From Crossiella sp. SN42 (GTDB lineage Bacteria; Actinomycetota; Actinomycetes; Mycobacteriales; Pseudonocardiaceae): 64,000 nt of DNA. This document shows positions 7,627 to 16,455 of the stretch, piece after piece. The translations under genes were made by a program, and so were the position numbers. The stretch is from the NCBI RefSeq assembly GCF_023897065.1, contig NZ_JAMHIV010000044.1:1-64000 (forward strand). Reading direction: 5' to 3'. The notes below the pieces were generated by a model. That model saw only the letters and a list, made by a program, of their open reading frames with translations. It searched no databases and was not told where the DNA came from. Numbering within the stretch: the stretch's first letter is position 1; each line of letters starts with the position of its first letter.

Positions 7627-8985
7627 GTGTCCGGGGTTGGCCGGTACAGGAGCTGGCTGGTCGCCGCGGTGGCCGCCGTGCTGCTGGCTGGGCTGGCCGT
7701 GGTCGCCACCCCGCAGGCCAGGGACGTCGTCGACCCCTCGCCCCAGGTCACCACCCTGGACGCGGCGGGCCGCCCGGTACCCCCGGAAGCGCCTGCCACC
7801 TCGGCGGAGGCCCCGCGCGCGGCCGCGGTGGCCGAGCTGCTGCGCCGCCGGGCCGAGGCGGTGCTGCGCAGGGACGAGGCCACCTTCCTGGCCACCCTCG
7901 ACCCCAACGCCGACTCCGCCTTCAACACTGCCCAGCGCAACATGTTCGTCAACCTGGCCGGGGTGCCGCTGAGCAGCTGGCGCTACCAGGTCGAGCCCGC
8001 CGAGGCGCTGGGCACCTCGGGGCTGACCTCCTACGCCCCCGACGCCGACGAGCTGTACTCGCCCAGGGTCGAGCTGAGCTACGCCATCGGCGGCGGCGAC
8101 GCGGTGGCCACCACCCGGCCGATGGGCTACCTGTTCGCCCGCTACGGCGACAGCTGGTACCTGACCTCGGACTCCGCGCTGGAGGCCCAGGGCCGCCGGA
8201 CCTGGCGCGGGCCGTGGGACTTCGGGCCCTGCCAGGTGCTGACCACCAACTCCGGCATCGTGCTCGGCCACCGCGCCAACCAGGCGCTGGCCCAGCGGGT
8301 GGCCAAGGAGCTGGACGCGGCGGTGCGCGCGGTCAGCGAGGTGTGGGGCCGGGAGTGGTCGCAGCGGGTGGTCGTGGTGCTGCCGGAGACCACCAGGGAG
8401 CTACAGGCCATGGTCGGCTCGGAGTTCGCGGTGGACTCCATCGCCGCGGTCGCCCTGGCCGACCGGGTGGACCACGAGCAGCAGCTGGTCGAGGGCGCCC
8501 GGATCGTGTTCAACCCCAAGACCGCCACCCGCCTGTCGGCCAGCGCGCTGCGGGTGGTGCTGCGGCACGAGATCACCCACGTGGCCGCCCGCGCCGCCAC
8601 CGTGGACGGCGCGCCGATGTGGCTGCTGGAGGGCTTCGCCGACTACGTGGGCTACCGCGGCTCCGGTATCGCCCCCACCGAGGCCGCCCCCGACCTGACC
8701 CGCCGGGTGCGCGCCCAGGACGGCGTGCTGGACCTGCCGGCCGACACCGACTTCCGCTCCGGCGGCCAGCGCCTGGACGTGGCCTACCAGTCCTCGTGGT
8801 CGCTGTCGGCGCACATCGCCGAGCGCTACGGCGAGGCCACGCTGGTGGAGCTGTACCGGCGACTGGCCAGGGCGGGGCAGACCGACACCGCGGGACAGGA
8901 CCGGATACTGCGCGAGGTGCTCGGCATCGACCGCGCCAAACTCCTAGTCGGCTGGCGAGAGTTCTTACGCAAGACCTACGGCTAA
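7627..8985 (+). CDS. membrane-anchored gluzincin-type (HExxH) metalloprotease
   Basis: 452 aa. A single N-terminal membrane segment (~residues 9-28) anchors the protein facing out. A linker and an NTF2-like region (~65-190) precede a peptidase domain with H314-E-IT-H318 and a second-metal-ligand Glu in 'WLLEGFADYVGY' (E335), the zincin arrangement HExxH...E with 16 residues between. This matches the peptidase_MA-like superfamily; the substrate is unknown, but the position between a wall hydrolase and pimB' suggests envelope maintenance. It sits where Rv2189c is in M. tuberculosis; I cannot tell whether it is orthologous. It contains a rare TTA leucine codon (codon 447). Its stop codon overlaps the -10 box of pimB'. 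Confidence 0.85.
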   Translation: MSGVGRYRSWLVAAVAAVLLAGLAVVATPQARDVVDPSPQVTTLDAAGRPVPPEAPATSAEAPRAAAVAELLRRRAEAVLRRDEATFLATLDPNADSAFNTAQRNMFVNLAGVPLSSWRYQVEPAEALGTSGLTSYAPDADELYSPRVELSYAIGGGDAVATTRPMGYLFARYGDSWYLTSDSALEAQGRRTWRGPWDFGPCQVLTTNSGIVLGHRANQALAQRVAKELDAAVRAVSEVWGREWSQRVVVVLPETTRELQAMVGSEFAVDSIAAVALADRVDHEQQLVEGARIVFNPKTATRLSASALRVVLRHEITHVAARAATVDGAPMWLLEGFADYVGYRGSGIAPTEAAPDLTRRVRAQDGVLDLPADTDFRSGGQRLDVAYQSSWSLSAHIAERYGEATLVELYRRLARAGQTDTAGQDRILREVLGIDRAKLLVGWREFLRKTYG

Positions 8986-8988
8986 GGT
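8983..8988 (+). promoter_or_regulatory. -10 element TAAGGT, leaderless start of pimB'
   Basis: TAAGGT, whose first three bases are the stop codon of the upstream protease, lies 7 nt before GTG 8996. Confidence 0.6.
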
Positions 8989-8995
8989 TCGCCCC

Positions 8996-10132
8996 GTGCG
9001 CCGCACCTTGCTGGTCACCAACGACTTCCCGCCCCGTCCCGGTGGCATCCCGGCGTACCTGCACTCGCTGGCCACCGCGCTGCCCTCGGACAGCCTGGTC
9101 GTCTACGCCCCGGCCTGGGACGGACCGGTGGGTTCGGCCGCGGACTTCGACGCCGCGCTGCCGTTCCCGGTGATCCGGCACGCCAGCCCGCTGCTGTTAC
9201 CCGAGCCCGAGGTGGTGGCCAGGGCCACCGACATCCTGCGCGCCGAGGGCTGCACCGCGGTGTGGTTCGGCGCGGCCGCCCCGCTGGGCCTGCTGGCCGC
9301 GCGGCTGCGGGTGGCCGGGGCGCGCCGGGTGGTGGCGTGCAGCCACGGCCACGAGGTCGGCTGGTCCATGTTCCCCGGGGCGCGCTGGGCGCTGCGCCGG
9401 ATCGGCGCGGCCGCGGACGTGGTCACCTGCGTGAGCCGGTACACCCGCTCGGCCATCGCCTCCTCCTTCGGCCCGCTGGCCGCGCTGGAACACCTGCCGG
9501 CCGGCGTGGACGCCACCTACTTCCGCCCGGACTCCGTTGCCCGCCAAGAAATCCGCCGCCGCCACCGGCTCGGCGCGGCCCCGGTGGTGCTGTGCGTCTC
9601 CCGCCTGGTCCCGCGCAAGGGCCAGGACGCCCTGATCCGCGCCCTGCCCCGGATCCGGCACCAGGTCCCCGGCGCGAAGCTCCTGCTGGTCGGCGGCGGC
9701 CCGTACCTCAAACGCCTGCGCCGCCTGGCCAGACAGTCCACTGTGGACGAACACGTGATCTTCACCGGCGCGGTCCCGATGACCGAGGTCCCCGCCTACT
9801 ACGCCGCCGCCGACGTCTTCGCCATGCCCTGCCGCAAACGCGGCTTCGGCCTGGACGTCGAAGGCCACGGCCTGGTCTTCCTGGAGGCCGCGGCCAGCGG
9901 GCTGCCGGTGGTGGCGGGGGACTCCGGCGGGGTGCCGGAGACGGTGCGGGACGGGGTCACCGGCAGCGTGGTGGACGGGCGCTCGGTGCGCGCGGTGGCC
10001 GAGTCGGTGGCGCGGCTGCTGGCGGATCCGGAGCTGGCCGCGAGCATGGGGCGGGCCGGGCGGGAGTGGATGCGCCGGGCCTGGCGCTGGGACGCCGCGG
10101 GGGCCCGGCTGGCGGGTTACCTGGACGGCTGA
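8996..10132 (+). CDS. pimB: GT4 mannosyltransferase, PimB' type
   Basis: 378 aa GT-B glycosyltransferase, cytoplasmic face of the membrane. The N-terminal half has 'DFPPRPGGIPAYLHSL', the acceptor-side Gly-rich loop. The C-terminal half has 'CVSRLVPRKGQD' and the nucleotide-sugar site 'GHGLVFLEAAASGLPVVAG', with the EX7E-type glutamate. By family and gene position (Rv2188c) it should add the second mannose from GDP-mannose to phosphatidylinositol monomannoside. GTG 8996 is fixed by a leaderless promoter. It carries one TTA codon (codon 68). Its last 16 nt overlap tail-to-tail with the SARP regulator coming from the other strand, so strong transcription of either gene would interfere with the other. 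Confidence 0.9.
   Translation: MRRTLLVTNDFPPRPGGIPAYLHSLATALPSDSLVVYAPAWDGPVGSAADFDAALPFPVIRHASPLLLPEPEVVARATDILRAEGCTAVWFGAAAPLGLLAARLRVAGARRVVACSHGHEVGWSMFPGARWALRRIGAAADVVTCVSRYTRSAIASSFGPLAALEHLPAGVDATYFRPDSVARQEIRRRHRLGAAPVVLCVSRLVPRKGQDALIRALPRIRHQVPGAKLLLVGGGPYLKRLRRLARQSTVDEHVIFTGAVPMTEVPAYYAAADVFAMPCRKRGFGLDVEGHGLVFLEAAASGLPVVAGDSGGVPETVRDGVTGSVVDGRSVRAVAESVARLLADPELAASMGRAGREWMRRAWRWDAAGARLAGYLDG
9736..9748. repeat. GTCCACTGTGGAC palindrome
   Basis: Perfect 13-bp palindrome GTCCAC-W-GTGGAC inside pimB'; further exact copies lie at 13288 and 15192. Confidence 0.6.
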
Positions 10133-13100
10133 GCCGCGTCCAGCTCGGCCAGCAGGGCGAGGGTCTCGCCGGTGCCGCCCTCGTAGCCGGTCTCCTGGAA
10201 GGCGGTCAGCGCGGCCCGCGCGTGCTGGGCCGCCGCCGCGGTCGCGCCCAGCCGCTGTTCGGTCCTGGCCAGCGCGAGCAGGCCGCGGGCCTCGAAGGTC
10301 CGCTGGTGGGTGCGCCGCGCGAGGGCGACCGCCTCTCTGGCGAGCCGCCGGGCCTCGGGCAGCTCGGCCAGGTCGAGGTGGGCCAGGGCGTTCCCGAGCA
10401 GCGCCTGGGTCATCTCCTGGAACTGACCTAGCGGGGCCGCCTGCTCGTAGGCGGCGGCGAAGCGGTCGGCGGCGACCCTGGGCCGTCCCCGCCGGTGCTC
10501 CGCAATGCCTTCGGCGACCAGGCTGTAGGCGCTGTTCGACCTGCGCCGCACCGGATACGGGTCGCTCCGCAGCGCGTTGATCTGCCGCTGGGCCTGCTCG
10601 TACTCGCCCAGCTCCGCGTAGGCCTCGGCGACCAGGCCAGTGCCGACGGACTCCGGGAGCGCGATACCCAGCTTCCAGCGCAGGTCCCGGCTGCGCGACA
10701 GGCTGCGCACGGCCAGCTCGGGCCGCCCGAGGAGGACCTGCTGATGGGCGAGGTCGGCCAGGGCGAGCGTCTCCAGCCCCGCCGCGCCGATCTCGGCGAA
10801 GATCTCGATCGCGGCGGAGACGTGCGCGCCGGACTCGGCGAGGCGCCCCAGCCGCATGGTCGCCCCGCCGAGGAAGTTCAGCGCCGTCCCTTGGACCAGC
10901 CGCGAACCCGCGGCGGTGGCCATCCGGTGGGCGCGCTCGAAGTACACCTGGGACCGGTCCAGCCGTCCGACGAGGCCGTGGGCGTGGCCGATGCGGATCA
11001 GCGCGAGGGCTTCGCCCGCAGGTAGGCCCAGCCGGGTGTAGACCAGCTTGGCCTCGGTGCCCAGTCGCACACTGGCGTGGTAGTCCTGTGGCCAGAGCAG
11101 GATCTCGCTCAGGATGACCCGCGCGTCCGCACCCGCCCGGTGCGCTCCGGCCCGGTCCGCCGCTTCGACGGTGCGCCGAGCGAGCGGGATCTGCTCGTCA
11201 TGCCAGAACTGGATGTAGAGCACCCGCAGCATCGCGATGCCCAGCAGCGCCGCCCGCTCGGGATTGGCGTCGACAGCGCGCCCCTGCACCCCGGTCAGGG
11301 TGGCGAACTCGGTGTCGAACCACTCCAGGCCCTCGGCCGTGGTGCGCGACCAGACCCGCTGGGGCGTCCAGTCGTCGAGCGCGGTCTCGGTGCGTGGCCC
11401 GTACAACAGGCCGACCAACTGCGCCGCGCCGGTCAGGCAGTGCTCGAGCAACCGGCTCTCCGCGGCGGCGCGGTCCGCTGGGGCGTCCTCCGCCTGGTGG
11501 CGTTCGGCGGCGTAGAGCCGCAGCAGGTCGTGCGCGCGGTAGCGGCCGGGCCGGTACTCGTCGAGCAGGTGCGCGTCGGCCAGTTCGGTCAGCGCGGCTC
11601 CGGCCGGTTCCCCGGCGAGCGCGGTCGCCGTCGGTTCGGTGAGATCCGAGCCTGGCGTCGCGCTGGACAGCCGGAACATCCGGCGGGCGGTGGCGGGCAG
11701 TGCGCGGTAGGACAGGTCGAAGGCGCGGCGGACCACGGTGTCCTGGTCGTCGTCGATGGCCAGTTCGGCGAGCCGGTCGCGGCCGGCCAGCCGGTGCAGG
11801 TAGGCGCCGAGGTCGGGGGAGGACAGGCCCGCGATGTTGGCCGCGGCCACCCGCAGCGCGAGCGGGAGGCGGGCGCACAGTTCGGCCAGGCGGTCCGCCT
11901 CGGCCGGGTTGGCCTCGACCAGGGCCGGACCGAGGACGCGGCGGAGCAGGGCCTTGGCTTCGGGTGGGCTGAGCACGTCCAGGGTGACGCGGCGGCATTC
12001 GGGCAGGCCCGGGATGACGCCGCGGCTGGTGATCAGGGTTCGGCAGTGCTTGCCGGTGGGCACCAGGGGGGCGACGGTGGAGGCGTCGGCGGCGTTGTCC
12101 AGCAGGACCAGGAAGCGGCGGTCGGCGAGCAGGGACTGGTACAGGCGGGCGCGGCCCGGTTCGTCGGCGGGGATCTCGGACTCGGTGAGGCCGAAGGCGC
12201 GCAGGAAGCGGGCCAGCACGGCGAAGGTGGTGGGTTTCTCCTCGGGGGAGTAGCCGCGCAGGTCGACGTAGAGCTGGCCGTCGGGGTAGCGGTCCTTGAG
12301 CAGGTGGCCGATGTGCACGGCCAGCGCGGTCTTGCCGACGCCGGGCTGGCCGTAGATCACCGTGCAGCCGTGCGGGGCGGTGGTGATGGCCTCGACCAGC
12401 TCCGCGCGGCCGACGAAGTCGTTGATGTCCAACGGAAGCTGGTGGATGGGCAGGCCGCCGCGTGGCGCGGGGGGCGGGGTGGCGCGGGGGAGCTGTTCGG
12501 TCAGGATGGCCTGGTGCTGGGCGCGTAGTTCCGGGGAGGGGCGGGTGCCGAGCAGTCTGCTCAGGGTCTCGCTCGCGGTCTGGAAGGCTTGCAGCGCCTC
12601 GGCTTGGCGGCCGGAGCCGGCCAGCGCGAGCATCAGCTGGGCCCAGTGCCGTTCGCGCAGCGGGTCCTGGGTGGTCAGCTGTTGCAGCTCCGGCACCAGC
12701 TCGGCGTGCCCGCCCAGCGCCAGGTCCAGGTCGATCCGGCGTTCCAGCGCCCGCTGCCGTTCGGCTTCCAGGCCGGCCGCGGTGACCCGCAGGGCGGGGG
12801 AGAAGACGTCGGAGAGCGCGGGGCCGCGCCACAGCGCCAAGGCGGCGCGCAGGGTGGCGCGTTCGGCGTGCGGGTCACCGCCGGCCTCGGCGACCAGGGC
12901 GCGGAAGCGGTGCAGGTCAACGGAATCGGGCGGGACCTCGGCCAGGTAGCCGGTGGCGGTGGTGCGCAGCACCGGTTCGGGCAGGGTGGCGCGCATGCGG
13001 CGGATGTAGGTCTGCAGCGCGTTCTTCGGGTTGCGCGGGGGCTGCTCCCACACCTGCTCGGTCAGCTCGGTGATGCTCACCGGGCGGCCGGGGCGCAGCA

Positions 13101-13203
13101 GCAGCGCGGCCAGCACGGTGCGGTGCTTGCCGGGCAAGGCGGGCAGCAACGCTCCATTGTGGACTACCTCGGTGGGGCCGAGCAGCCGGAACTCCAGCGT
13201 CAC
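10117..13203 (-). CDS. SARP-family regulator with NB-ARC ATPase and TPR domains (copy A)
   Basis: 1028 aa, AfsR/DnrI-type. Residues 1-95 form a winged-helix OmpR-like DNA-binding domain ('GKHRTVLAALLLRPG', 'ALQTYIRRMRATL'). Residues 96-240 are the bacterial transcriptional activation domain (BTAD). An NB-ARC/STAND ATPase follows with Walker A 'YGQPGVGKTALAV' and Walker B 'RFLVLLDNA'. The C-terminal half is tetratricopeptide repeats. Such proteins switch on secondary-metabolite or developmental genes after ligand- or kinase-driven ATP-dependent oligomerisation. The GTG start overlaps the stop of copy B as GTGA, implying translational coupling. The 3' end overlaps pimB' by 16 nt. It is the most diverged of the three and the last in the presumed operon. 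Confidence 0.9.
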   Translation of the reverse strand: MTLEFRLLGPTEVVHNGALLPALPGKHRTVLAALLLRPGRPVSITELTEQVWEQPPRNPKNALQTYIRRMRATLPEPVLRTTATGYLAEVPPDSVDLHRFRALVAEAGGDPHAERATLRAALALWRGPALSDVFSPALRVTAAGLEAERQRALERRIDLDLALGGHAELVPELQQLTTQDPLRERHWAQLMLALAGSGRQAEALQAFQTASETLSRLLGTRPSPELRAQHQAILTEQLPRATPPPAPRGGLPIHQLPLDINDFVGRAELVEAITTAPHGCTVIYGQPGVGKTALAVHIGHLLKDRYPDGQLYVDLRGYSPEEKPTTFAVLARFLRAFGLTESEIPADEPGRARLYQSLLADRRFLVLLDNAADASTVAPLVPTGKHCRTLITSRGVIPGLPECRRVTLDVLSPPEAKALLRRVLGPALVEANPAEADRLAELCARLPLALRVAAANIAGLSSPDLGAYLHRLAGRDRLAELAIDDDQDTVVRRAFDLSYRALPATARRMFRLSSATPGSDLTEPTATALAGEPAGAALTELADAHLLDEYRPGRYRAHDLLRLYAAERHQAEDAPADRAAAESRLLEHCLTGAAQLVGLLYGPRTETALDDWTPQRVWSRTTAEGLEWFDTEFATLTGVQGRAVDANPERAALLGIAMLRVLYIQFWHDEQIPLARRTVEAADRAGAHRAGADARVILSEILLWPQDYHASVRLGTEAKLVYTRLGLPAGEALALIRIGHAHGLVGRLDRSQVYFERAHRMATAAGSRLVQGTALNFLGGATMRLGRLAESGAHVSAAIEIFAEIGAAGLETLALADLAHQQVLLGRPELAVRSLSRSRDLRWKLGIALPESVGTGLVAEAYAELGEYEQAQRQINALRSDPYPVRRRSNSAYSLVAEGIAEHRRGRPRVAADRFAAAYEQAAPLGQFQEMTQALLGNALAHLDLAELPEARRLAREAVALARRTHQRTFEARGLLALARTEQRLGATAAAAQHARAALTAFQETGYEGGTGETLALLAELDAAQPSR

Positions 13204-16200
13204 GGGGTGGCTCCGTGCTCGGCCAGCCTGGCCCGGACGGCGCTGGTGTCCACCACGCCCATGGCCACGTAGTGTGCCAGCGCCTCTGTCCACAGTGGAC
13301 AGGCGACACGCGGGCCGTGGGTGGCCAGCCTGGCCAGGCCCAGCACCTCCAGCGCGTGCGCCGCACCCGGCCGCCTGCCGGTCTCCCGGTGCACCGCGAT
13401 CGCGGACTCGGCCAGCCCGGCCGCGGTCTCCGGCTCGCCGAGGTCCAGCCGCACCAGGGCCAGTTCGGTGAGCGCGTCGCCGAGCGCGGTGCGCAGGCCC
13501 CTGGTGCGGGCCATCAGCTCGCCCTCCTCGGCGTGCGGCAGCGCCGCCGCCGGGTCGCCCTGGCCGCGGTGCACCGCGGACACGCCGAGGCAGATCAGCA
13601 CCGGGACCGCGGGGTGGCCGCCGGAGGTGCTGGCCAGCTCGCGGGCCGCCCGGTAGTGCCGCAGCGCCTCGGCCCACTCCCGGTGCGCGCGGTGGATGGC
13701 CGCGATCAGCGTGCGGGTGGCCGGTTCCAGGCGGTCCCGCGAGCTGCCCGCCTCGCTGGCCAGCACCCGGTCCAGGTGCACCCGCGCGGCCGCCACATCG
13801 CCCCTGGCCAGCTCGAACCGGGCGCGGGCCTCCTCCACCAGGCGCTGCTGCAGGCGGCCGAGGCGCTGGGCCAGCCGCTGCGCCTGGGCCAGCCGTCGGC
13901 CGGCCTCGGCGAACTCGCCCACCCCGGCCAGGGTGTCGGCCAGGTGCACCAGGCACAGCGTCTCCGACTCGTGCGCGGCCAGCCGGTGCGCGATCCGGTA
14001 GGCGTGCTCGATCCGGGCGACCGCCTCGGGCAGCCTGCCGACCGCGACGTAGGCCGAGTGCAGCCCCTGGCTGGCGTAGCCCTCGCCAGCCGGGAACCCG
14101 GCCTCGGCGCTGAGCCGGATCGCCTCGGTGTAGCGGGCGATCGCCCGCGGGAAGCGGGTGGCGACCTCGTAGGCCATGCCGATGTTGGTCAGCGCCATGG
14201 CTTTGCCCGAGCGGGAGCCGACCTCGCGGTAGCGGCACACCGCCAGCGCGCCGTGCCGCACCGCCTCGGCCACCCGCCCGTACACCGACAGCGCCCCGCT
14301 GAGCGCGTTGTGCATGTCGGCCTGCCCGAGGACCAGGCCCTGCCGCCGCGCCGAGCGCAGCCCGGCCTCGCAGCTGAGCACCTGCTCCTCGAAGTGCCCG
14401 TTGGTCCAGAAGTGGGTGGTCAGCGCGGTGGCCAGGGCCACGCACAGCTCGTCCGGCTGCTCCTGGGTGGCCAGCACGGCGGCCACCAGGGTGGCGCGTT
14501 CGGCGTCCAGCCAGTGCTTGGCGCCGTCGGCGTCGGTGAAGGGGGCCTGCTTGCCGACCACCACGTCCGCGCGCGGGGCCTCGGCGTAGAGCAGCAGGGC
14601 GGCGTAGCTCGCGCAGTCCAGCAGGTAGGCCAGCAGCCGCTGCCGGGCCGCGGCCACCGCCTCCGGCGGGTCCTCCAGGTCGCGCTGCCTGCCGGTGTAG
14701 AGCCGGAGCAGGTCGTGGAACTGGTAGCGGCCCTCGCGGTGCTCCTGCACCAGGTGCGCGGTGGCCAGCTGGGCCAGCAACTCGGCCGCCTCCTCCCGCG
14801 TGCAGCCGGTGAGCACGGCGGCGTGCGCGGCGGTGAAGTCCGGGCCGGGCACCAGCCCGAGGTCGCGGAAGACCCGTTGCGCGGCAGGGGAAAGCGTGGC
14901 GTAGGAGAGGTCGAAGGCGCGGTGCACGGCCGCGTCGTCGTCGCCGTCGATGGCCAGCGCGGCCAGCCGGTTGCCGGTGGCCAGCTCGTGCACGTAGCCG
15001 GGCAGGTCCGGCTCGCCCCGGACGGTCAGGTTGGCCGCGGCGATGCGCAGCGCCAGCGGCAGCCGCGCGCACAGCCCGGCCAGCTCGGCGGCGGCCGCGC
15101 GGTGCTCCGCCAGGTGTTCCGGGCCAAGGATCGCGCCGATCAGGTCCAGGGAGTCCTGTTCCCCCAACGGATCCAGCCGGATCCGGTGACAGTCCACAGT
15201 GGACATGGCGTTGCGGCTGGTGACCAGCGCGGCGCAGCCGGGGGTGTCCGGCAGCAGCGGCAGCAGCTGGGCGGCCGAGCCCGCGTTGTCCAGCAGCACC
15301 AGCACCCGCCGCCCGGCCAGCAGCGCCCGGTAGCGGCTGATCCGGTCCGCGGTGCGGTAGGGCACCTGGTCGGCAGGCACGCCGAGCGCGCGCAGGAACT
15401 GGCCGAGCACCTGGGCCGGGTCGAGCTGCTCGCCGGGGCAGTAGCCGCGCAGGTTCACGTAGAGCTGGCCGTCCGGGAAGGCCGGGCGCAGCAGGTGCCC
15501 GGCGCGCACCGCGAGCGCGGTCTTGCCGATGCCGGGCTGCCCGCACACCAGCACCCGCCGCTCCCGCTGCCGCGCCAGCAGCTCGCCCAGCTCGGTCAGC
15601 TCGGCGTTGCGGCCGGTGAAGTCGCTGATGTCCGACGGCAGCTGGCAGGCCGGTCGCCACAGCTCGGCCGCCGGTGGCGGCGCGGCCAGTCCAGGGGCGT
15701 TGGTCAGCACCGCCTCGTGCGTCCAGCGCAGCCTGGCCCCCGGCGAGATGCCCAGCTCGGCCTGCAGGGTGGCCGCCGCGGTGGCGTAGACCTGCACCGC
15801 CTCGGCCGGGCGCTGGGCGCGGTAGAGGGCGACCATCAGCTGGCTCCAGAACACCTCCCGCACCGGGTGCCGCCGGGTGAGCAGCTGGAGCTCGCCGATC
15901 ACCGCGTTGTGCTCGCCGCGGTCCAGGTCCAGCTGGATCCGCCGGGCCAGCGCGGTCAGCCTGCGTTCCTGCCAGCGGGCCGCCTCCGGCTCGGTGAAGC
16001 CCGGCGCTGGCACGTCGGCGAAGGGCTCGCCGTGCCACTGGGCCAGCGCCGCGGTCAGCTCGGCGTGCTCCACCGCGGTGTCCTGGGCCTCGTCCGCCCG
16101 GCGCAGGTGCGCGGCGAACCGGTGCAGGTCAACGGCTTCCGGTGGCACGTCGAGCAGGTAGCCGTGCGCCACGGTGCGGATCACCTCGGCGCCCAGGCGC

Positions 16201-16427
16201 GCGCGCAGCCGCTGCACGTAGGTGTGCACCGCGCCGCGCGGGTTGCGCGGCCGGGCGGCCTCCGGCGGCCACAGGTGGCCCGCGATGGTGTCCGCCTCGA
16301 CCGGCTTGCCGGGACTGAGCAGCAGGCAGGCCAGCAGCACCCGGTGCTGGGCCGCGCCGATCCGCAGCACCCGGCCGGCACTGCTCACCTGCAACGGACC
16401 GAGGACCTGGAACTCCAGCCCGGTCAC
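13200..16427 (-). CDS. SARP-family regulator with NB-ARC ATPase and TPR domains (copy B)
   Basis: 1075 aa with the same architecture as its neighbours: winged helix ('AAQHRVLLACLLLSPG', ~20-40), BTAD (~100-245), NB-ARC with Walker A 'CGQPGIGKTALAV' and sensor 'RVLVLLDNAGSA', then about ten TPR-like repeats to the end. GTG start with a purine-rich GGAAGGGGGGG upstream. It ends in a GTGA overlap with copy A, and only 28 nt separate its start from the end of copy C, so C-B-A is probably one transcript of about 9.5 kb. No target genes are adjacent; the nearest candidate secondary-metabolism genes in the window are the terpene-synthase-like quartet. It contains two GTCCACAGTGGAC palindromes. Confidence 0.9.
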   Translation of the reverse strand: MTGLEFQVLGPLQVSSAGRVLRIGAAQHRVLLACLLLSPGKPVEADTIAGHLWPPEAARPRNPRGAVHTYVQRLRARLGAEVIRTVAHGYLLDVPPEAVDLHRFAAHLRRADEAQDTAVEHAELTAALAQWHGEPFADVPAPGFTEPEAARWQERRLTALARRIQLDLDRGEHNAVIGELQLLTRRHPVREVFWSQLMVALYRAQRPAEAVQVYATAAATLQAELGISPGARLRWTHEAVLTNAPGLAAPPPAAELWRPACQLPSDISDFTGRNAELTELGELLARQRERRVLVCGQPGIGKTALAVRAGHLLRPAFPDGQLYVNLRGYCPGEQLDPAQVLGQFLRALGVPADQVPYRTADRISRYRALLAGRRVLVLLDNAGSAAQLLPLLPDTPGCAALVTSRNAMSTVDCHRIRLDPLGEQDSLDLIGAILGPEHLAEHRAAAAELAGLCARLPLALRIAAANLTVRGEPDLPGYVHELATGNRLAALAIDGDDDAAVHRAFDLSYATLSPAAQRVFRDLGLVPGPDFTAAHAAVLTGCTREEAAELLAQLATAHLVQEHREGRYQFHDLLRLYTGRQRDLEDPPEAVAAARQRLLAYLLDCASYAALLLYAEAPRADVVVGKQAPFTDADGAKHWLDAERATLVAAVLATQEQPDELCVALATALTTHFWTNGHFEEQVLSCEAGLRSARRQGLVLGQADMHNALSGALSVYGRVAEAVRHGALAVCRYREVGSRSGKAMALTNIGMAYEVATRFPRAIARYTEAIRLSAEAGFPAGEGYASQGLHSAYVAVGRLPEAVARIEHAYRIAHRLAAHESETLCLVHLADTLAGVGEFAEAGRRLAQAQRLAQRLGRLQQRLVEEARARFELARGDVAAARVHLDRVLASEAGSSRDRLEPATRTLIAAIHRAHREWAEALRHYRAARELASTSGGHPAVPVLICLGVSAVHRGQGDPAAALPHAEEGELMARTRGLRTALGDALTELALVRLDLGEPETAAGLAESAIAVHRETGRRPGAAHALEVLGLARLATHGPRVACPLWTEALAHYVAMGVVDTSAVRARLAEHGATP
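13288..13300. repeat. GTCCACAGTGGAC palindrome
   Basis: Exact copy of the 13-bp palindrome, near the 3' end of SARP copy B. Confidence 0.6.
15192..15204. repeat. GTCCACAGTGGAC palindrome
   Basis: Exact copy of the 13-bp palindrome, in the NB-ARC part of SARP copy B. Confidence 0.6.
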
Positions 16428-16455
16428 GCCACCACCCCCCTTCCGCTCAACCTGT

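Noticed and set aside
10117-16038. Single 1973-codon reading frame
   Set aside because: Only codons from GTG 13203 onward are SARP copy A. The upstream two thirds is an Ala/Arg/Gly-rich shadow frame of SARP copy B.
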